Of a stretch of DNA of 64,000 nucleotides, positions 34,622-42,411 are shown one piece after another. How positions within the stretch are numbered: the first letter of the stretch is position 1; each line of letters opens with the position of its first letter. The DNA is taken from assembly GCA_963691885.1 (NCBI GenBank), contig OY829843.1, positions 930,001 to 994,000 of the forward strand, read 5' to 3'. Made by a program: the position numbers and the translations under genes. The notes under the pieces are model-generated. The model searched no databases. It was not told the origin of the DNA and saw only the letters and a list, made by a program, of their open reading frames with translations. This DNA is from G963691885 sp963691885 (GTDB lineage Bacteria > Pseudomonadota > Alphaproteobacteria > UBA8366 > Aestuariispiraceae).

Positions 34622-35698
34622 TTAGGCTGCCCAATTGCGAAGCGGCTTCGCACCGGCGGCCGTCATTTTGTCCAGGAACAATCCCATCACTTCATCAGCG
34701 GGGAGCCCTTTGTCGCCGTTGAATTTGCGCCATTCGCTGGCAATATCCGGCAGAGATGTTGCCCATTCTTCACGCGCGTCGTCAGACATCTGCAGGATGG
34801 TCACACCCTGTTCTGTCATCAGACCTTCGAACTTGTCGGCGATCTGCATCAGGATACCCGCATGGACCTCACTGTATTCCTTGCCAAGCTGGATCAGCAC
34901 CTCTTTCAGGTCATCCGGCAGTTTGCGCCATACCCGCTGATTGATGCTGAGTGCGCCGGTCACCTGACAGCCAGCGCTGACCCGGTTGATATAAGGGGCC
35001 ACTTCAAAAAGTTTGAAGGGGAATGTGCCAGAGTTTGAAATCATCGCGGCATCCACCACGCCGGTCTTCAGAAGGTTATAGAACCCGGGGAGACCCTGGT
35101 TAACAGCCGCAGCACCGGTCCCTTTCAACCAGTTTCCAACAACACCGGCAGCGGCAACTTTCTTGCCCTTCAACTGGCCGATATTCTCGATCGGTTCCTT
35201 ACTGATCAGGTGATAGGTCTCAATCCCGCTGGCACCGAGATAGACCTGTTTCTGGCGGTTCCACGCCTCTGTCATCGCCGTATTCTCAGCGTGCATTTCA
35301 TTCATCACGCGCAGCATGGCAGGCATGTCGTCGCTGACAAACGGGGCATAGAAAGTGACGTTCTGCAGGGGCATTTTGCTTTCTTCCCAAAGCGTACCAA
35401 CCCAACCAAGATCGGTCAGGCCCTGCTCAACGGCTTCCAGTGTTTTGTCGAATTTATAAAGAGCGCCGCTATAGGACTCCGTCCATTTCACGCGGGTCTC
35501 AGACCCCATGGCCTCCAGCCGCTTATTCGTTTCCGGCACCACCAATTTCTGCAAAGTGCCCACCCAGGGCACAGCCGTCGGGTGCGAGCTTGCCATGGTG
35601 AGGCGGATATCTTTCGCCGCATGGGCAAAACCCGTGGGCATCAGTGTTGCGGCCGCTGCGGCCCCCAACAGTCCGGTAAACTCTCTGCGTGTGGTCAT
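34622..35698 (-). CDS. TRAP transporter solute-binding protein DctP, Tat-exported
   Basis: This 358-residue periplasmic protein begins MTTRREFTGLLGAAAAATL, a twin-arginine signal with Ala-rich h-region ending TGFAHA. The mature part shows the DctP pattern with ESYSGALYKFDKTLEAVEQGLTDLGWVG and VVDAAMISNSGTFPFKLFEVAPYIN. The frame could start at 35731, but ATG at 35698 has AAAGGGA 7 nt upstream and fits the signal. It is the first gene of the LysR-linked operon and works with the fused DctQM gene at 29682. Confidence 0.92.
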   Translation of the reverse strand: MTTRREFTGLLGAAAAATLMPTGFAHAAKDIRLTMASSHPTAVPWVGTLQKLVVPETNKRLEAMGSETRVKWTESYSGALYKFDKTLEAVEQGLTDLGWVGTLWEESKMPLQNVTFYAPFVSDDMPAMLRVMNEMHAENTAMTEAWNRQKQVYLGASGIETYHLISKEPIENIGQLKGKKVAAAGVVGNWLKGTGAAAVNQGLPGFYNLLKTGVVDAAMISNSGTFPFKLFEVAPYINRVSAGCQVTGALSINQRVWRKLPDDLKEVLIQLGKEYSEVHAGILMQIADKFEGLMTEQGVTILQMSDDAREEWATSLPDIASEWRKFNGDKGLPADEVMGLFLDKMTAAGAKPLRNWAA

Positions 35699-35783
35699 TT
35701 CCAATCCCTTTCCATATCTCTGCGTGTTCATTGAACGCTTTCTTTATCTGCACTCTTTATACCACCGCGCTTTCATCACCCAA

Positions 35784-35813
35784 AATGATAATATTTCTAG
35801 TTTCAATATCATT
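35784..35813. promoter_or_regulatory. inverted repeat in the LysR/DctP divergent promoter region
   Basis: The 153-bp spacer between DctP and the LysR gene is very AT-rich. It contains AATGATAATATT (35784-35795) and AATATCATT (35805-35813), imperfect inverted repeats 9 nt apart, followed by another ATGATATA (35814-35821). LysR-type activators bind such dyads (T-N11-A) between divergent genes. This is the best candidate operator for control of the hydroxyquinol operon. Confidence 0.5.
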
Positions 35814-35851
35814 ATGATATAATCTTGGAAATGGTTCGGAGGATGAGATTC

Positions 35852-36802
35852 ATGCGCATAGATCCAAAGCACTTACAGATACTGGCCGAAATTCTGGACA
35901 AGGGCGGCTTTACCGAAGCGGCTCTGGAAATGGGGACCACGCAGCCCGCCTTGTCCCGCATCGTAAAAAATCTCGAAGAACGGTTGGGGGAGCCATTGTT
36001 CAGGCGCAATCGTAAACCGATTGAGATGACGCCCGTCGGTCTGGCGCTTGTCGAACAGGGCCGTAGCATCCGTATAGCGGCCAACCGGGCCAGCGACACG
36101 GTCGAACGTATCCGCACCGGTGCCCAGGGGGAATTGCGCATTGGTGGCACCCCCTATTTCACCGATGGGTTTGTGGCGGGTCTCATTGCGGATTTTCAGA
36201 CAGTGTTTCCAAATGTCACCGTGCAGCTCAGTTATGGTTATACCGATGACCTGGTGAACGGCGTGAAGAGTGGTCGGCTGGATCTCGCCCTATGTCCGGT
36301 CAATATTGTTGATCCGGACGTGAATGTGGAATTTGTACCTTTGATTGAGGGCCGCAATGTCGTTGCCTGCCGGATTGATCACCCGCTGCTCAAGAAAAAG
36401 CGGATCACCGTCCAGGAACTTATCCAATACGCCTGGGTCGAACCGCCCCCGCATTCACCGCTGGCGGTCGATTTAAAGAACGCGCTGATTTCTATCGGGG
36501 CCGAACGCATCCGGATCGCCTTTTCAGGGGGCAGCCTGGGCAGCGTGATTTCCTATCTCACCCGTTCCGACAGCCTGGCCGTCCTGCCGCATACCGTGGT
36601 CTTCGCCCTGCGCCATCAAAAGACGGTCACGGCGCTTTCCTATGAAATCCCGCATCCCAGTCGGACACTCAGCCTGATGCGGGCAAGGCTGCGCAACGGA
36701 TCCCCGGCGGTGGAGAAGTTCACCGAGCATATGCAGAAAAGCTTCGCCGATATGAAGGACCTGATCCGCCGTCACGAAAACATCGTGATCTGGAACCGGT
36801 GA
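35852..36802 (+). CDS. LysR-family transcriptional regulator
   Basis: This 316-residue protein has an N-terminal winged helix-turn-helix (LQILAEILDKGGFTEAALEMGTTQPALSRIVKNLEERLGEPLF, about residues 8-50) and a C-terminal periplasmic-binding-like effector domain (from about 90). ATG at 35852 is chosen because GGAGGA lies 9 nt upstream. It diverges from the DctP/hydroxyquinol operon, so it most likely activates that operon in response to a pathway intermediate. It converges on the Gfo/Idh/MocA gene 9 nt away. Confidence 0.93.
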   Translation: MRIDPKHLQILAEILDKGGFTEAALEMGTTQPALSRIVKNLEERLGEPLFRRNRKPIEMTPVGLALVEQGRSIRIAANRASDTVERIRTGAQGELRIGGTPYFTDGFVAGLIADFQTVFPNVTVQLSYGYTDDLVNGVKSGRLDLALCPVNIVDPDVNVEFVPLIEGRNVVACRIDHPLLKKKRITVQELIQYAWVEPPPHSPLAVDLKNALISIGAERIRIAFSGGSLGSVISYLTRSDSLAVLPHTVVFALRHQKTVTALSYEIPHPSRTLSLMRARLRNGSPAVEKFTEHMQKSFADMKDLIRRHENIVIWNR

Positions 36803-36811
36803 ACAATCGGC

Positions 36812-37843
36812 TTAAAGATAGATGCGTTGGCCCGTTTCGTTGGACTTGCCGACGGCCTGGATGATGCCGATGACATCACGGGCCTGTTCCGCTGTTACGG
36901 GGGGCGTGCCGCCAGTTTCAATCGCTTCTGCCAATTCGCGATAGAATTGCGGGAAATTGCCGGGGATGCTCGGATGCCGTACTGTTTCAACTGATCCGTC
37001 CTGGGCGACACGGGTCACCATGGCCTGATGATCTTCAGGCTCTCGCCCATATTGTGGATCTGCGGGTGTCATGCCGCTGATCAGCTGGGCTTCCTGCACA
37101 TCCATATGGCTCTTCATATAGGACCCTTTTGTGCCATGGATCGCGTAACGCGATGAATGGTCCGGCACCAGGAAACTGCCGACCAGCTCAACCCGAAGCT
37201 TCTCGCCATAGCCCAGAACGGCGATCATCCGGTCGATGGCCTTACCGCCATCGCGCTGAAGGGTCAGATCGCCAAACACCCAGTCAGGCTTCCCAAACAG
37301 GGTATAGACCTGATCAAACTGATGGGCGCCCAGTTCAAACTGGATCGGGTCGCCAAGCGCATCTCCACGGTCGCCAGCACCGATCGGGAAGAAGAACTCA
37401 AAATGGCCGCGATAAGACATGATCTCGCCCAGCTCGCCGCCCTCGATCAGGGCGCGGAGGGTCAGGAAATCTGAATCCCAGCGGCGGTTCTGAAAACAGG
37501 ACAGGGTCTTGCCCGCCTTATCCCGGGCGGCAATCGCGCGCTCGGCATCCTCAACGGTGAAACTGAAAGGCTTGTCGGTCACAACATGCTTGCCCGCTTC
37601 CAGTGCCATGACCATCAGATCCGTATGCAGCGGTGCAGGGGCCGCGATGACGACCAGATCCACATCGGGATCGGCACAAAGGGCCTCACTGGTCGGATGA
37701 ACAACTGCGTCCGGCCAATCCTTGTGAACGACATCCGGTCTGGAAGACGCAACCGCCTGCAGTTTCAGACCCGCATGCGGCAGAATGGGGGCGTGAAAAA
37801 CGCTGCCCGCGAAACCATATCCGATCAAACCAACGCGCAGCAT
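36812..37843 (-). CDS. Gfo/Idh/MocA-family NAD(P)-dependent oxidoreductase
   Basis: This 343-residue protein has an N-terminal Rossmann domain (MLRVGLIGYGFAGSVFHAPIL), the family motif VVTDKPFSFTVEDAERAI (about residues 92-110, with the conserved Lys-Pro), and a C-terminal beta-sheet domain containing ELGAHQFDQVYTLFG, where the conserved His (GAHxxD) acts in catalysis. Enzymes of this group oxidise sugars, inositols or hydroxy-acids. Placement as last gene of the sugar ABC operon suggests it oxidises the imported sugar or a derivative. Confidence 0.9.
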   Translation of the reverse strand: MLRVGLIGYGFAGSVFHAPILPHAGLKLQAVASSRPDVVHKDWPDAVVHPTSEALCADPDVDLVVIAAPAPLHTDLMVMALEAGKHVVTDKPFSFTVEDAERAIAARDKAGKTLSCFQNRRWDSDFLTLRALIEGGELGEIMSYRGHFEFFFPIGAGDRGDALGDPIQFELGAHQFDQVYTLFGKPDWVFGDLTLQRDGGKAIDRMIAVLGYGEKLRVELVGSFLVPDHSSRYAIHGTKGSYMKSHMDVQEAQLISGMTPADPQYGREPEDHQAMVTRVAQDGSVETVRHPSIPGNFPQFYRELAEAIETGGTPPVTAEQARDVIGIIQAVGKSNETGQRIYL

Positions 37844-37890
37844 TCAAATGCCTCCTTACAAATCTTAATTTTCAAAATACAGGACCCGGT

Positions 37891-39003
37891 TCAGGCAATA
37901 CGCTGTTCAGATTGCGGATCGAAGAAATGGGCCTTTTCCATGTTGAAAGCAAAGGGCATCCGGTCGCCCGCGCCGACAGACTCGCCAGCCCGCATACGAC
38001 CAATTACTTCCTTTGCACCAAATCGGGTGACGACGAATTTGTCAGACCCTGTCGGCTCCACCACGTCAACGGGACATTCCACCGTTGCTATATCGGTTGC
38101 CTGACGTTCCACACTGCTGGTGTCAGTCACGTCTTCCGGGCGAATGCCAAAAACAACTTCGCGACCAACCCAGTCCTTCAGCTCCGGCGCTTTGACCTTC
38201 AGCCCAAGTTCAGTCTTTTCACCGTCCTGACCGACAACAACGGAGAGGCCATCATCACCGCTTTCAATCCGGGCACGAAGCTGATTCATGGTGGGAGACC
38301 CCATGAAATCCGCCACGAACAGGTTGGCCGGACTGTTATAGACCTGATCCGGGGAACCGACCTGTTGCAGAATGCCGCCCTTCAAAACCGCGATCTGTGT
38401 CGCCAGGGTCATCGCCTCAATCTGGTCATGGGTCACATAAACAATGGTGGTGCCCAGCTTCTGATGAAGGCGTTTGATCTCGGTGCGCATATCAACGCGC
38501 AGCTTCGCATCCAGGTTCGACAAAGGTTCGTCAAACAGGAAAACCTGTGGGTCCCGCACCAGCGCACGGCCCATGGCAACCCTTTGACGCTGACCGCCAG
38601 ACAATTGACCGGGGCGACGGTCCAGAAGGTGAGAGATTTGCAACATCTCGGCCACACTGGTGACAGCTTGATCGCGCTTTTCCTTTGGCACGCCGCGCAT
38701 CTCAAGCCCGAAAGCGATGTTTTGCGCAACATCCATTGAGGGGTAAAGCGCATAGGACTGAAAAACCATGGCGATATCCCGCTCGGACGGGTGCAGGTCA
38801 TTGACCACCCGGTTTCCGATGCTGATCTCACCACTGGTGATTTCTTCTAACCCGGCGATCGTGTTCAAAAGGGTCGACTTACCGCAACCGGACGGCCCGA
38901 CCAGCACAAGGAAACCACCTTCATCGATCTCAATATCGATGCCTTTCAGAACATCAACATCACCGTAGGATTTATGGAGATTATCAATCTTGAGGAATGA
39001 CAT
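37891..39003 (-). CDS. sugar ABC transporter ATP-binding protein (MalK/UgpC type)
   Basis: This 370-residue ATPase has Walker A GPSGCGKST (about residue 36), Q-loop, signature LSGGQRQR and Walker B VFLFDEPLSNLD, followed by the C-terminal TOBE/OB regulatory domains (VFGIRPEDVTD) typical of MalK, UgpC and SmoK. It is encoded 6 nt after the distal permease, so with the genes at 39010, 39872 and 40864 it forms a carbohydrate importer of the CUT1 class. Confidence 0.94.
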   Translation of the reverse strand: MSFLKIDNLHKSYGDVDVLKGIDIEIDEGGFLVLVGPSGCGKSTLLNTIAGLEEITSGEISIGNRVVNDLHPSERDIAMVFQSYALYPSMDVAQNIAFGLEMRGVPKEKRDQAVTSVAEMLQISHLLDRRPGQLSGGQRQRVAMGRALVRDPQVFLFDEPLSNLDAKLRVDMRTEIKRLHQKLGTTIVYVTHDQIEAMTLATQIAVLKGGILQQVGSPDQVYNSPANLFVADFMGSPTMNQLRARIESGDDGLSVVVGQDGEKTELGLKVKAPELKDWVGREVVFGIRPEDVTDTSSVERQATDIATVECPVDVVEPTGSDKFVVTRFGAKEVIGRMRAGESVGAGDRMPFAFNMEKAHFFDPQSEQRIA

Positions 39004-39009
39004 GACATT

Positions 39010-39870
39010 CTACCCCTTTACGGCACCGGCCATCAGGCCGCGCACAAAGTAACGTCCGGAGACGATATAGACGACAAGTGTTGGCAAGGCGGCCAGGATC
39101 GCGCCCGCAAAATGGACATTGTATTCCTTAACGCCGGTGGATGAGGATACCAGATTGTTCAAAGCGACCGTCATCGGCTGACTGTCCGCATCGGCGAAGG
39201 ACGCCCCAAAAAGGAAGTCGTTCCACACATTGGTGAACTGCCAGATGATTGTCACCACGATGATCGGACCCGAACTGGGCAACAGGATGCGGCGAAAAAT
39301 CTGAAAGAACCCGGCGCCGTCGATTGTTGCCGCCCGCACCAGTTCTGTCGGAAACGCATCGTAGTAGTTGCGGAAAAACAGCGTGGTAAATCCAAGCCCA
39401 TAGATTACATGGACAAAGACCAGGCCCCAGGTCGTTCCAGCCAGCCCCAACATGCCGAGCACCTTGGCCATCGGGATCAGAACAATCTGAAACGGAATGA
39501 AGCAGGACAACAGGATCAGCGCAAAAACCATCCGATGACCGGGGAACTGCCATTTTGTCAGCACGTACCCGTTCACAGCCCCCATCATGGTTGAGATCAG
39601 AACCGCCGGCACGACCATAACCACAGAATTAAAGAAATAGGGTTTCAACCCCGTTGGATCGACACCGATCTGGGCATTGCCCCAGGCAGAGATCCATGGG
39701 TCGAGCGTAAAGATACTGGGCAGGGCCAGCATGTTCCCGCCGCGAATCTCGTCCAGTTCCTTGACCGAGTTCACCAGCATCACATAGAGCGGCAACAGGT
39801 AGTAGACCGCAAAGATCAGCAGCACAGAATAAAGCGCGGCCCGGGCGAGTTTTGTCGAAGAGAAAGGCAT
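39010..39870 (-). CDS. sugar ABC transporter permease (MalG-type)
   Basis: This 286-residue inner-membrane protein with six predicted helices carries the EAA-loop RAATIDGAGFFQIFRRILLPSSGPIIV. ATG at 39868-39870 (MPFSSTKLARAAL) is preferred over the longer frame from 39924, which would overlap the previous gene; GGGAGAAAAAGTAAG provides the ribosome site. It starts 1 nt after the stop of the MalF-type gene. It is one half of the heterodimeric translocation pore. Confidence 0.92.
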   Translation of the reverse strand: MPFSSTKLARAALYSVLLIFAVYYLLPLYVMLVNSVKELDEIRGGNMLALPSIFTLDPWISAWGNAQIGVDPTGLKPYFFNSVVMVVPAVLISTMMGAVNGYVLTKWQFPGHRMVFALILLSCFIPFQIVLIPMAKVLGMLGLAGTTWGLVFVHVIYGLGFTTLFFRNYYDAFPTELVRAATIDGAGFFQIFRRILLPSSGPIIVVTIIWQFTNVWNDFLFGASFADADSQPMTVALNNLVSSSTGVKEYNVHFAGAILAALPTLVVYIVSGRYFVRGLMAGAVKG

Positions 39871-39871
39871 C

Positions 39872-40747
39872 TTACTTTTTCTCCCGCAATTCGCTGTATA
39901 GATAAGGGATGATGATCGACGCAATCATGATCAACATGATAATCGCGGATGATGCACCGACCCCCATCTGGTTGCGCGTGAATGTATAGGAATACATGAA
40001 GGTTGCCGGCACCTCTGTCGCGCGCCCCGGTCCCCCATTGGTCAGCGCTATCACAAGGTCATAGGCCTTGATCGCCAGATGGGCCAGAACCACGAAGGCC
40101 GACAGGAAGGCGGGCCGCAGCATCGGAATGATAATCCGGCGGTAGAGATCCACGGTGGACGCACCGTCGATCCGGGCGGCGCGCATAATTTCCGTATCAA
40201 TACCACGCAGCCCAGCCAGGAACATAGCCATCACAAAACCGGAGGATTGCCAGACAGCCGCAATGACAACGGTGTAAATTGCAAAGTCGCGATCCTTGAT
40301 CCAGCGGAAGGAGAATGTCTCCCACCCCCACGACTGGACGATCTGTTCGACACCAATGCCCGGATCCAGGAACCACTTCCAGGCCGTTCCGGTCACGATG
40401 AAAGAAAGCGCCATCGGATAGAGATAGATCGGCCGGAGGACGCCTTCGCCCCGAATCTTGCTGTCCAGCATGATGGCCAGCAGCAAACCCAGAACGGTGC
40501 AGATAACGATGTAGAGAATGCCAAAGATCGCCAGGTTGGTAAGCGCTGTATTCCAGTGACGCAGGCTGAACAGGCGCTCGTAATTGTCAAAACCCACCAG
40601 ACCATAGCTTGGCAACATCCGGCTGTCAGAGAGCGACAGATAGCCGGTGTAGAGCACAAATCCGTAAACAAAAAGAATGATCAGCGCGAAACTTGGCGAC
40701 AGCACAAGACGTGGTAAGAGCTGTTGCAAACCTGCCCTTGTCGGCAT
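39872..40747 (-). CDS. sugar ABC transporter permease (MalF-type)
   Basis: This 291-residue CUT1 permease has six predicted helices and the EAA loop RAARIDGASTVDLYRRIIIPMLRPAFLSAFVV near the C-terminal third. ATG at 40747 (MPTRAGLQQLL) is preferred: AGGAGG lies just 6 nt upstream, whereas the longer frame needs a TTG at 40762. The gene follows the binding-protein gene after a 116-bp spacer that carries a strong stem-loop. Confidence 0.92.
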   Translation of the reverse strand: MPTRAGLQQLLPRLVLSPSFALIILFVYGFVLYTGYLSLSDSRMLPSYGLVGFDNYERLFSLRHWNTALTNLAIFGILYIVICTVLGLLLAIMLDSKIRGEGVLRPIYLYPMALSFIVTGTAWKWFLDPGIGVEQIVQSWGWETFSFRWIKDRDFAIYTVVIAAVWQSSGFVMAMFLAGLRGIDTEIMRAARIDGASTVDLYRRIIIPMLRPAFLSAFVVLAHLAIKAYDLVIALTNGGPGRATEVPATFMYSYTFTRNQMGVGASSAIIMLIMIASIIIPYLYSELREKK

Positions 40748-40805
40748 TGCATCCTCCTGCAAACGAAATTTTAAGAAGAATTCAGGCTAGCTGAGAATAA
40801 GGGAC

Positions 40806-40853
40806 CTCCCGGTACCGGGCGGCTGGCCAAACCAACACGCCGCGGCCCGGGAG
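40806..40853 (-). terminator. GC-rich stem-loop between binding-protein and permease genes
   Basis: CTCCCGG (40806-40812) pairs with CCGGGAG (40847-40853) and GCGGC (40819-40823) with GCCGC (40839-40843), giving a two-part stem with an apical loop of about 15 nt. It starts 10 nt after the stop of the minus-strand binding-protein gene and ends about 59 nt before the MalF-type gene. Its position equals the malE-malF hairpin of enterics, which lets the binding protein be expressed in excess. No U-run follows. Confidence 0.7.
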
Positions 40854-40863
40854 TACTCAACCC

Positions 40864-42117
40864 TTAGCGGGCGCCTTCAACCGCGGCGACCAGTTCTTCA
40901 ACGGCAGCCTCAGCATCATACTCGCCATTGAAATGTGCTGTCACAACATCATAGACAGCGTTTTTGACCGAAGCTGGCGCAGCATGACCATGAGCCATGG
41001 AACCGAACAGCTTGCCAGCTGAATTGGCCTCAGCCAGTTCTTTCATGCCCTGTTTACCGCAGGCGTCAAAATCGGCATCCGGCACATCGGTGCGTGCTGG
41101 AACGGATCCTTTGACCACGTTAAACGCAGATTGGAAGACAGGTGACATAACAGAACTGGCCATCTGGGCCTGTGCTGCCTGCTTGTCCTCACCAACACCA
41201 AACATGGCGAACTGGTCAGAGTTAAAGGTGACCGTGCCCTGTGTGCCAGGGAAACGGAAGCAAAGGAAATCTTCATTCGGGGTCAGGCCCGCTTTGAGGA
41301 ATTCACCCTTGGCCCAATCGCCCATGAACTGAACGCCGGCTTTCTTTTCGATGACCATGGCAGATGCCAGGTTCCAGTCACGACCAGAGAAGTTGTCATC
41401 AACATAAGACCGCAGTTTGGCCATGCGCTCAAAAGCGGTCTTCATCATGTCACCGCCAAGCGCGCTTTCGTCGAGATCAACAAAGGCTGCTTTGTAGAAA
41501 TCGGGACCACCAACACCCATGACAACAGCGTCAAAAATTGTGGCGTCCTGCCAGGCCTGACCGCCATGTGCGACAGCCGTATAACCGGCGGCCTGAATCT
41601 TGTCGAGGGCGGCCACCAGCTCATCCCAGGAGGTCGGCTGTGAAATGCCCAGCTCGTCGAAGATCGCCTTGTTGGCCCAAACCCAGTTGGTGGAGTGGAC
41701 ATTTACAGGGGCGGAAATCCATTTGCCGTCATGCTTCGCAAAACGCTGAAGGGCCGCCGGGACAACATCGTCCCATCCTTCTTTTTCAGCAACGGCGTTG
41801 AGGTTCGCCAGGGACCCTTCTTTCGCCCAGTCCTGAATGTCAAAGCCCAGCATCTGAACGGCTGTCGGTGCGTTGCCAGCCGTAACACGGGCACGCAGAA
41901 CGGTCATCGCCTGCTCACCACCGCCGCCAGCGACCGGCATATCGGTCCAGCTGATGGCTTTCTTTTCAAGATCGCCCTTCAGAACGTTCAGCGCGGCAGC
42001 TTCACCACCGGAAGTCCACCAATGCAGAACTTCAACATTACCGTCAGCGACCGCGGCCCCTGACATCATCATCAAACCGGCAACGGAACCGGCAAGTTTT
42101 TTTGCGAAACCAGACAT
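40864..42117 (-). CDS. sugar ABC transporter substrate-binding protein (GtsA/MalE-type)
   Basis: This 417-residue periplasmic protein has the signal peptide FAKKLAGSVAGLMMMSGAAVADG, a core starting NVEVLHWWTSGGEAAALNVLKG, and hinge/ligand blocks such as GGGGEQAMTVLRARVTAGNAPTA. It resembles glucose-type (GtsA/CUT1) binding proteins. ATG at 42117 is preceded by GGGAG at 9 nt; the frame opens with a GTG one codon earlier. As first gene of the operon it lies behind a promoter whose -10 overlaps an operator for the divergent LacI regulator. Ligand identity is unknown; the context suggests a uronate- or galactarate-related sugar. Confidence 0.92.
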   Translation of the reverse strand: MSGFAKKLAGSVAGLMMMSGAAVADGNVEVLHWWTSGGEAAALNVLKGDLEKKAISWTDMPVAGGGGEQAMTVLRARVTAGNAPTAVQMLGFDIQDWAKEGSLANLNAVAEKEGWDDVVPAALQRFAKHDGKWISAPVNVHSTNWVWANKAIFDELGISQPTSWDELVAALDKIQAAGYTAVAHGGQAWQDATIFDAVVMGVGGPDFYKAAFVDLDESALGGDMMKTAFERMAKLRSYVDDNFSGRDWNLASAMVIEKKAGVQFMGDWAKGEFLKAGLTPNEDFLCFRFPGTQGTVTFNSDQFAMFGVGEDKQAAQAQMASSVMSPVFQSAFNVVKGSVPARTDVPDADFDACGKQGMKELAEANSAGKLFGSMAHGHAAPASVKNAVYDVVTAHFNGEYDAEAAVEELVAAVEGAR

Positions 42118-42202
42118 CACTCAAATCTCCCTGTGATATGTGACGGTTAAAGTCGAGGCCAGCAACGCTCGCAGCCAGCCCATCAGTCTGTTCTTGGGAA
42201 AT

Positions 42203-42216
42203 CTGTAACGTTACAG
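42203..42216. promoter_or_regulatory. LacI-family operator O1, overlapping the binding-protein promoter
   Basis: CTGTAACGTTACAG is a perfect 14-bp palindrome with the central CG typical of LacI-family operators. On the minus strand a TTGACG (42230-42225) and a TACAGA (42207-42202) separated by 17 nt form a plausible promoter whose -10 and spacer are covered by the palindrome. Repression of the binding-protein/permease/ATPase operon by the divergent LacI protein is therefore expected. An identical site lies 149 bp away. Confidence 0.82.
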
Positions 42217-42351
42217 TTTTGCTTCGTCAACCGCAAAATAAGACAAAAAGGGATCAGATTGAATATACTCATTGATTTTAAACAATAATTTTAGACTTTG
42301 ATGCCATTTTGTTCAAAGAAATATACAAAATTTCAAAATCCTTCTTGAAAT

Positions 42352-42365
42352 CTGTAACGTTACAG
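42352..42365. promoter_or_regulatory. LacI-family operator O2, overlapping the lacI-type gene promoter
   Basis: The second copy of CTGTAACGTTACAG has the same GAAAT flank on its 5' side. It sits between a TTGAAA (42345-42350) and a TATTTT (42367-42372) that look like a forward promoter with a 16-nt spacer for the regulator gene, which indicates autoregulation. Centre-to-centre spacing between the two operators is 149 bp, compatible with looping by a tetrameric or bidentate repressor. Confidence 0.82.
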
Positions 42366-42411
42366 GTATTTTGCGTTGACGTTTTACAGGACTCCAGCGG
42401 GAAATCCGGAC

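Noticed and set aside
33851..35038. Long plus-strand open frame of 395 codons
   Set aside because: It lies antisense to two YciI genes and the DctP gene, which have clear families, ribosome sites and operon spacing; its translation shows no family pattern.
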